Below are positions 40,786-47,012 of a stretch of DNA of 47,012 bases, in pieces. Positions within the stretch are counted from its first letter, which is position 1, and the number at the start of each line of letters is the position of its first letter. A program made the translations under genes and the position numbers. The DNA comes from COE1 sp964445375 (GTDB lineage Bacteria > Bacillota > Clostridia > Lachnospirales > Lachnospiraceae), in the NCBI GenBank assembly GCA_964445375.1, contig CAYUKO010000010.1, positions 1-47,012 on the forward strand, read 5' to 3'. The notes beneath the pieces were generated by a model. It had not been told where the DNA came from. It ran no database searches and worked only from the letters and a program-made list of their open reading frames with translations.

Positions 40786-42912
40786 CTACTCCAGCCTAAA
40801 CAACCTTGCCATTTTCTCGTGCTTCAGATTTACCACAAGCTTTCCGGCCTCCGAATGCCACTGGAACTTGCTCTCATTGCAGGATGGATAAATACATTCT
40901 ACCTTTACATCCTTACTCTGATAAGCGGGCATCGGAATCTCACAAGAACTCTTACTTCCCTCTCTTCTCCATACTGCAAGGTAAGAAACATCATCCTTTC
41001 GTAAGCCCATTACGACCCATTCATCCGAGAAATCCGACAAGCCAAGCGGCCAGAATGGAACTGCTTCCTTAATATCTGCGCGGATACTCTTATATACCGA
41101 AAGTGCCTCTTTGACCAACGCTTTTCGCTCTTCATCCAGCTTTGCCAAATGACCGCTCTGATGAATACGAAGCAGCATGGCATTAATCATGTTAAAGATA
41201 ACCTCTTCCTTAAGCTCACGACTACTTATCTCATCCTCATGATTCATTGGATAAGCCCATACCGCACTTTGCTCCGGTGTAAGTCCTGTTGGTGAATTAG
41301 CCGCAATTGTCGCATATTTCAGGTAATCATCCTGATCACTGGTAGACTGAATACTGTATCTGGAAAGCATCGCATAATCCATACGAAGCCCGCCGCTGGA
41401 ACAGTTCTCAATAATCAAATCCGGATATCTTGCAAAGACACCATCAAGCCATTTCAGATACCATCTTTCATGCTCCAGCATACCATCACCGACGCTGTCT
41501 GCATAAAGCTCCGTTCCAATGCCCGGTTCGATATTATAATCCATCTTAATGTATCCAACGCCATAATCCTGTACAATACGGTCAATGACTTCATCCGCAT
41601 ATGCTCTTACTTCCGGATTTCTAAAATCTAACTGATATCTGCTTCTGTCATAGACACGCTTTCCATGGCGCACGAAGAACCAATCATCCGGCACCTGCTT
41701 TGCCTTCTCGCAATAGATACCCATAACCTCAAGTTCAAGCCACACACCCGGAATCATACCTTTGCTTCGGATATAATCCGTAACCTCTTTTACTCCGTTT
41801 GGGAAACGCTTTCTACTCTCTTTCCATTCTCCAACGCTGTCCCACCAGTCTCCATCTGCATACCAGCCGGCATCTATACAGAAATACTCACATCCGGCGT
41901 CAGCCGCAGCGTCAACCAGAGGGAATTCCTCCTCTGCTGTAGGCTTTCCCCACAAGCAGTTCATATAATCATTGAAAATGACAGCAAGTGTTTCATTATC
42001 TTTATTCTTTCTTCGAATTCTACGACGATATCTCGTCAACTCACCCATTGCTGCATCAAAGCCCCGTCCTGTAACTCCAACTGCAACCGGAACACTCTCA
42101 AAACGATCTCCCGGCTTTAAATCCTTTGACCAATGAGAATAGATTTCATTTGGACCACTTAATGCAAGGTATAAATGCCCGTTTTGGTCACCGATTTCCC
42201 AATGCCATGAACCATTATGCTCAATCTGCCAGAAAATAGAACTATTCTTCTCCGAATTCTCCAAGTATCCCATTGGTAAGTGTTCTTTCGCAGACCAGTT
42301 CCCGACATTCGATACCTTAATCAGATTCGAAGAACGCTGAATCTTTTTCGGCTGAATCTGCTCTAATCCAAGCTCTGCAAGAATATACTTCTTCCAGTTC
42401 AACTCTCTTTGCCAGCTATGATGTGGAATAGAAACCGTCATCTTTTCATCTCTTGGAAGAATACCTTCTTTCTCAATTCCAGTATAGTTAAAAGATGAAA
42501 TATATTCTACCGTCTGTGTTTCTTTTCCTTCATTTCGAATCGTCTGATAGCATCGGATGATAGAAATTCCATCATAAAACTGTACATATGCATCTACGAA
42601 TACATCTGTTATTTCATCCCTCAAAGTAAAGACAAGCATTCTTCCTATTTCATTACGCTCATCCTTATGACTCACATATTTCAGGCGATACCCTGGTGCT
42701 GTAACAATAAATTTGTTACCATGTCTCTCATGTGGTCTGTTATAGCCAGCTAAAGACAACTCCACAAAACGGAATCCTATCTCTGCACATTCTCCATCAA
42801 TTTCCTCTGGTTGAAATGGCAATGCCGAAAAATGCAAAAGCTTTAAACAATTCTCCTTGTCAATCTCCCATACCATATGTATGCCATTCTCATGAACTTT
42901 AATCAGCTGCAT
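40786..42912 (-). CDS. GH36 alpha-galactosidase (melibiase)
   Basis: About 708 residues of family GH36. The expected nucleophile is in GYIKMDYN (D458 in this numbering); the acid/base region is QSTSDQDDY (about 524-532). Other blocks are YFCIDAGWYADGDWWDSVGE at the start of the barrel and RMDYAMLSRYSIQSTSDQ. It should remove terminal alpha-galactose from oligosaccharides, perhaps galactomannan side chains, in the cytosol; no signal peptide is seen. The ATG at 42912 follows the mannosidase stop by 31 bases. A TTG frame start inside the mannosidase gene is less likely. Confidence 0.93.
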   Translation of the reverse strand: MQLIKVHENGIHMVWEIDKENCLKLLHFSALPFQPEEIDGECAEIGFRFVELSLAGYNRPHERHGNKFIVTAPGYRLKYVSHKDERNEIGRMLVFTLRDEITDVFVDAYVQFYDGISIIRCYQTIRNEGKETQTVEYISSFNYTGIEKEGILPRDEKMTVSIPHHSWQRELNWKKYILAELGLEQIQPKKIQRSSNLIKVSNVGNWSAKEHLPMGYLENSEKNSSIFWQIEHNGSWHWEIGDQNGHLYLALSGPNEIYSHWSKDLKPGDRFESVPVAVGVTGRGFDAAMGELTRYRRRIRRKNKDNETLAVIFNDYMNCLWGKPTAEEEFPLVDAAADAGCEYFCIDAGWYADGDWWDSVGEWKESRKRFPNGVKEVTDYIRSKGMIPGVWLELEVMGIYCEKAKQVPDDWFFVRHGKRVYDRSRYQLDFRNPEVRAYADEVIDRIVQDYGVGYIKMDYNIEPGIGTELYADSVGDGMLEHERWYLKWLDGVFARYPDLIIENCSSGGLRMDYAMLSRYSIQSTSDQDDYLKYATIAANSPTGLTPEQSAVWAYPMNHEDEISSRELKEEVIFNMINAMLLRIHQSGHLAKLDEERKALVKEALSVYKSIRADIKEAVPFWPLGLSDFSDEWVVMGLRKDDVSYLAVWRREGSKSSCEIPMPAYQSKDVKVECIYPSCNESKFQWHSEAGKLVVNLKHEKMARLFRLE

Positions 42913-42943
42913 ACCTTCACCCTGTCCTTTCTTAACTGCTCTC

Positions 42944-45412
42944 TTAAAATGTATCTGCAACCGTTGTCAGTACCAGTCTCTTCTTCAAATCTTCAGCATC
43001 AGCAAAGCTTCCTCGCATAATATCCTTCTTGTCCAGTCGAATTACAACTGGCTTCTCATTTGAAATCGTGAAGAAATTGTCACTGAAAATGACATCTGCA
43101 TCTTCAAAATCCATTTCCACAAATGGCGCAAAGACATCACTCTGAAGCGTAATCTCAAAGCCATCCTCCAGCTCACTAACACAAGTGTTAAACTGTGGCT
43201 TTACAAGCTCCATATGCTTATATGGAAGCACCGTATCGGTATCATACAACACCATTCCATCTGCAAGAACCACTTCTGCTTCGATAAACAGATTGTCTTT
43301 ACTAGTCAACATCTTGTCTAACTCACAGGAAACAAGCTTCTTTGCGCTAAGTGCCTCTGCTTCTCCACTTGCCTTCCATTCCTTCACAATCTGGAAGTTT
43401 ATATCGCGAACTCGTAAGCAAACATCACATTTCTGCACCTCAAAGGTTTCATTTTCGAGATAAACGCTAATGCTATTTTCCATTCTCTGAATGCTTGCTG
43501 CAACTGGTGCATAGAACTTTGCCGCCATATAATGAAGTGCTTTCCATTGTCCATAGTAGTCAATACTTGCCCATGACGCTACCGGCCAGTTATCATTAAT
43601 CTGCCAATACAAAGTTCCCATGCAACGGCCTCTGTTCCGTCTCCAATGGTCTACGCCACTCTTAATTGCCATCCCCTGTAGAATCTGTGTCACATATAAT
43701 AAGCTCTTAAAATCTTTTGGATATTTGAAATTCTCTGATAAATAATATAACATCTTTCCATTTGCAGAATCGTTCTTCTGATGGCTTTCCATCACCTTGG
43801 AAAAGATGTTTCTGTCTTTCTCTTCCGTAAAACTCTTCACAGTCTTCAAACATGGGAAAGACTGGAATCCGAACTCAGAACAAAAACGAAAGTAATACTT
43901 CTGATAATCACTAAATGGTTTCTGTCCATGCCATACATCCCAATAATGTACATCACCACGCATATCAGAATCCGGCTCATCAAAGCATCCTCCTGAGGAT
44001 GGGGAAGACGGCCAGTAAAAGGTAGTATCATCCGCTTCCTTCAATGCCTTTGGAAGAATATCTTCAAATAACTTAATATAATCGGCACGAAGATACATAG
44101 ATTCCTTCTGGAAATCGCCCCAATGATCCCACGCAGACTCGATTTCATTGTTTCCACACCAAAGTCCAAGGGAAGCATGATGTCTGATTCGACGCACATT
44201 ATCAATCGTTTCCTGTCTTACTGTACTTGCAAAATCATCCGTCACATCATATACATTACAAGCATACATAAGGTCCTGCCATACGATCAGACCATACTGA
44301 TCACATAAATCATAGAACGTATCGGAAGGATAATAGCCTCCACCCCAAACACGAACACAGTTAAAATTCGCACGAACACAACACTTTAACAGATAATCAA
44401 TCTGCTCTTTTCTAATCCATGGATAAACAGCATCCTCTGGTATATAATTACCACCTTTTGTAAAGATTTTAACGCCATTAACAATAAAGGCAAACTCATT
44501 GCCCCATTCATCCGCTTCCTGACTAATGGTAAGTGTACGAAGCCCTATCTTCTTTTCCACCGTCTGTCCATCTTCTACAGACACCGTAAGCAGATACAAT
44601 GGTTGCTCTCCATATCCATTTGGCCACCAAAGCTTTGGCTCACTTACAAGAATCTCTGCTTCATAAACATTGCCAGACTTTGCTTTTGCTGTCACAAAAG
44701 ATAAGTCTCCATCCTCTTTTTCCAGCAAAGTTACCGTAATAGCTGCATATGTCTGCTCTGACATGGTAATCTCCGTTTTCACGCGAACACTGCCATCTGC
44801 CTCATGATACTGTCTGATTCTGACATCTTCAATCTTAGCAGAACTATTTCCAACAATATAAATATCACGCCAGATACCGGCATCTACAAGCTGTGGACCC
44901 CAGTCCCAGCCAAACATGGAATGTCCCTTACGAACCAACTGATTTCCCTTCATAGCACCACAAGGAACATACTGAATTGTTTTATTCTCTTTATAAGAAT
45001 AGTTCTCTATAAACTGCAATACAGACTTAAATACAATACGAATCTCATTCGTACCAGCCTTCACATACTCTTTTATAGAAAAAGAATAGGTTCTATGCAT
45101 ATTATCAGTTTCAGCTACCTCTTTTCCATTGATAGAAATCTGTGTCAGTGTATCCAAGCCTTCACAAACAAGTGTAAGTTCCTCTTCCTCTAACAATTCT
45201 TTGCTGACCTCAAAATTACGAACAAACTCATAATCCTTCCAAAACAGCTCCCTTGTTTCATACTCATTCTCTCTATAATAGGGATGTTCCATTTTGCCCG
45301 CTGCATAAAGTCCTGATATAACTGACCCTGGCACCATCACTGGACAAAGCATTTCTCCTGTCTCACTTCTTAGTTTCCATTCGCCGTTCAATTCCAGCCT
45401 TGTCATATTCAT
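42944..45412 (-). CDS. GH2 beta-mannosidase
   Basis: An 822-residue GH2 enzyme. It has the N-terminal sugar-binding fold (EWKLRSETGEMLCPVMVPGS), then MFGWDWGPQ of the mannosidase type, and the barrel motifs WCGNNEIESAW (acid/base E423) and FCSEFGFQSFP (nucleophile E513). It removes terminal beta-mannose from manno-oligosaccharides. Together with the GH36 gene it forms a small operon that could finish the breakdown of galactomannan oligosaccharides; no transporter is present in the window. There is no signal peptide, so it is cytosolic. The ATG follows AAAGGAGGACA. Confidence 0.95.
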   Translation of the reverse strand: MNMTRLELNGEWKLRSETGEMLCPVMVPGSVISGLYAAGKMEHPYYRENEYETRELFWKDYEFVRNFEVSKELLEEEELTLVCEGLDTLTQISINGKEVAETDNMHRTYSFSIKEYVKAGTNEIRIVFKSVLQFIENYSYKENKTIQYVPCGAMKGNQLVRKGHSMFGWDWGPQLVDAGIWRDIYIVGNSSAKIEDVRIRQYHEADGSVRVKTEITMSEQTYAAITVTLLEKEDGDLSFVTAKAKSGNVYEAEILVSEPKLWWPNGYGEQPLYLLTVSVEDGQTVEKKIGLRTLTISQEADEWGNEFAFIVNGVKIFTKGGNYIPEDAVYPWIRKEQIDYLLKCCVRANFNCVRVWGGGYYPSDTFYDLCDQYGLIVWQDLMYACNVYDVTDDFASTVRQETIDNVRRIRHHASLGLWCGNNEIESAWDHWGDFQKESMYLRADYIKLFEDILPKALKEADDTTFYWPSSPSSGGCFDEPDSDMRGDVHYWDVWHGQKPFSDYQKYYFRFCSEFGFQSFPCLKTVKSFTEEKDRNIFSKVMESHQKNDSANGKMLYYLSENFKYPKDFKSLLYVTQILQGMAIKSGVDHWRRNRGRCMGTLYWQINDNWPVASWASIDYYGQWKALHYMAAKFYAPVAASIQRMENSISVYLENETFEVQKCDVCLRVRDINFQIVKEWKASGEAEALSAKKLVSCELDKMLTSKDNLFIEAEVVLADGMVLYDTDTVLPYKHMELVKPQFNTCVSELEDGFEITLQSDVFAPFVEMDFEDADVIFSDNFFTISNEKPVVIRLDKKDIMRGSFADAEDLKKRLVLTTVADTF

Positions 45413-45552
45413 TGTCCTCCTTTTTGCAAAATCAAAAATAAATACATATTATTACTATAATCTCATATTTCCCCTCTTTGATTATAGATAAAATCTCTTT
45501 AATTCTACGCTTTTTATCTTGTAAAAAAGTGATTCTTGATTACCTATCACGT

Positions 45553-45586
45553 AAAAAAGGTTTCCTCTAAACAAAGGAAACCTTTT
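45553..45586 (-). terminator. Terminator of the PurF-like gene
   Basis: AAGGTTTCCT/AGGAAACCTT form a 10-bp stem on the minus strand, followed by TTTT. It separates the PurF-like gene from the mannosidase operon. The rest of 45413-45552 is AT-rich promoter region without a clear further element. Confidence 0.9.
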
Positions 45587-45604
45587 CACTTTATAACAGT
45601 ATCT

Positions 45605-47011
45605 TTATTCTCTTCCATCCCAACAATAAGTACAAAGCTTGCACTTATCAATTCCAACAGCATCCAGCATATCATCCAGACGATTGAATCTAAGAGATGT
45701 GAACTTTAATTCCTTACGAATCTCTTCTACCATCTGTTCGTATTTTGGAGATTCCGGATCAGCATACTCCTGTAACACTTCATCCGTAACCTTACCGTTC
45801 TCTAATCTATCGATTACACGACGTGTAATAAGATCCATCTCAGAAGATGAACGTGAGAAGTTCAAATACTTACATCCATATAACAATGGCGGACATGCCG
45901 GACGAATATGAACTTCCTTAGCTCCACTCTCATAAAGGAACTCTGTTGTTTCACGTAACTGTGTTCCTCTAACAATAGAATCATCAATTAAGAGAAGACT
46001 CTTATCACGAATCAATTCTTCTACTGCAAGCATTTTCATCTTGGCAATCAGATTACGCTGACTCTGAATAGTCGGCATGAAGGAACGAGGCCATGTTGGT
46101 GTATATTTAATAAATGGTCTTGAAAATGGAACTCCTGACTCATTTGCATATCCTACCGCATGTGCAGTACCGGAATCTGGAACACCTGCAACAATATCAG
46201 GTTTTACATTATCACGCTGTGCCATCTTCTGACCACAACGATAACGCATATTTTCTACATTGTGTCCTTCATAAGAGCTTGCCGGATATCCATAATAAAC
46301 CCAGAGGAAAGTACAAATCTTCATCTCCTCATTCGGATTCATTAATGTTACGCAATTTTTATCCGTTATAACCGCAATTTCTCCAGGTCCTAATTCCTTA
46401 TAATCGGAATATCCCAAATTCTTATACGCATAATTTTCAAAAGAAACGCAATATGCATCATCCTTCTTACCAACAACAATAGGAGTACGTCCGTACTTAT
46501 CTCTTGCTGCATAGATTCCAGCCTGATTCATCAATAAAATAGATACGGAGCCATCTATCACCTCTAATGCATGATGAATTCCTTCTATTAGATTTGACTT
46601 CTGGTTAATTAATGCTGCAATCAACTCTGTTGCATTAATATCTCCACCACTCATTTCAAGAAAATGAGAATGACCATTATCAAATAACATCTGTGTCAAT
46701 TGTTCTACATTATTAATCTTACTGATTGTAGTCAATGCATAAGTACCGTGATGTGAACGAACAATCAACGGCTGTGGTTCATAATCTGATATACAGCCAA
46801 TACCAAGATTACCAGACATTTGCTGCATATCTTTATCAAATTTTGTACGAAAAGGTGCATTTTCTATATTATGAATAGAACGGTTAAAACCATCCTTACC
46901 ATATACAGCCATACCTCCGCGTCTTGTTCCTAAGTGAGAATGATAATCGATACCAAAAAATAAATCAAATACACAATCCTGCTTTGATGCTACGCCAAAA
47001 AATCCACCCAT
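45605..47011 (-). CDS. Amidophosphoribosyltransferase-like protein lacking the catalytic Cys
   Basis: A 468-residue PurF-type protein: an N-terminal glutaminase fold (YHSHLGTRRGGMAVYG, about 24-39) and a C-terminal phosphoribosyltransferase domain with the PRPP loop LLLIDDSIVRGT, followed by PACPPLLYGC and a C-terminal cysteine cluster CKLCTYC that may bind an iron-sulfur centre as in PurF. The normal second residue is Cys, the N-terminal nucleophile (MCGI.G); here the start is MGGFFGV, so glutamine cannot be hydrolysed. Use of free ammonia, or a partner, is possible. The ATG lies at the window edge, so the start cannot be checked for an upstream extension. Confidence 0.87.
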   Translation of the reverse strand: MGGFFGVASKQDCVFDLFFGIDYHSHLGTRRGGMAVYGKDGFNRSIHNIENAPFRTKFDKDMQQMSGNLGIGCISDYEPQPLIVRSHHGTYALTTISKINNVEQLTQMLFDNGHSHFLEMSGGDINATELIAALINQKSNLIEGIHHALEVIDGSVSILLMNQAGIYAARDKYGRTPIVVGKKDDAYCVSFENYAYKNLGYSDYKELGPGEIAVITDKNCVTLMNPNEEMKICTFLWVYYGYPASSYEGHNVENMRYRCGQKMAQRDNVKPDIVAGVPDSGTAHAVGYANESGVPFSRPFIKYTPTWPRSFMPTIQSQRNLIAKMKMLAVEELIRDKSLLLIDDSIVRGTQLRETTEFLYESGAKEVHIRPACPPLLYGCKYLNFSRSSSEMDLITRRVIDRLENGKVTDEVLQEYADPESPKYEQMVEEIRKELKFTSLRFNRLDDMLDAVGIDKCKLCTYCWDGRE

Positions 47012-47012
47012 T

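Noticed and set aside
41665..42120. Plus-strand open frame of 151 codons
   Set aside because: It lies antisense within the GH36 gene and is not protein-like.

Overview
The window looks like chromosomal DNA from a low-GC Clostridia species, most likely a Lachnospiraceae gut bacterium of the Roseburia/Agathobacter/Coprococcus type. The basis is AT-rich DNA with strong AGGAGG ribosome sites and TTGACA/TATAAT promoters, together with the gene content: feoA/feoB plus a FeoB-associated Cys-rich peptide, an EFR1-type flavodoxin-ferredoxin, LytTR-DUF3021, Bce-like ABC two-component modules, GH2/GH36 glycosidases and a CptIN-type toxin-antitoxin. No rRNA, tRNA, CRISPR array, integrase or intact IS was seen. 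All genes except one (8543..9559) lie on the minus strand, so transcription runs from high to low coordinates.

Layout, left to right. 1-2350: an operon of an archaeal-type ATPase, a PH-like hypothetical protein and a partial membrane protein, behind a promoter with a 13-bp palindrome. 2360-5105: the ferrous iron uptake operon feoA-feoB-Cys-rich peptide, with a candidate metal-repressor site. 5190-12030: accessory genes (GNAT, nitroreductase, PAP2, XRE regulator, PD-(D/E)XK protein, TetR plus flavodoxin-ferredoxin, AAC(3)-like acetyltransferase). 12114-17600: a long accessory operon (triple-GNAT protein, MBL hydrolase, transglutaminase-like protein, two FMN-split-barrel proteins, GyrI-like proteins and remnants). 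It is preceded by what looks like a complete leader-peptide attenuator. 17700-21700: hydrolase, AAA/nuclease protein, MFS exporter. 21778-25058: MarR regulator and a two-ArsA operon that share one operator motif. 25078-27700: DUF2798 protein with a terminator-containing leader, an acyltransferase and a TetR regulator. 27768-30800: LytTR-DUF3021-ABC module whose ATPase is broken. 30888-34267: two paralogous membrane GGDEF proteins, one with two internal deletions. 34371-39600: permease, ATPase, response regulator and histidine kinase of a Bce-like module. 39604-40408: a type III toxin-antitoxin locus. 40450-45412: beta-mannosidase, GH36 alpha-galactosidase and a small protein. 45605-47011: a PurF-like protein lacking the N-terminal catalytic cysteine.

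Three things stand out. First, a type III toxin-antitoxin (CptIN-like): two 46-nt RNA repeats whose differences include two compensatory base-pair changes supporting an H-type pseudoknot, followed by a leaky-terminator hairpin and a ToxN/AbiQ-fold toxin gene. Second, a 20-codon leader peptide upstream of the triple-GNAT gene, followed by mutually exclusive hairpins and a terminator in classical attenuation geometry. Third, a concentration of decayed genes (five clear, one tentative), several shaped by internal deletions, which suggests a region recently or actively shedding accessory functions.
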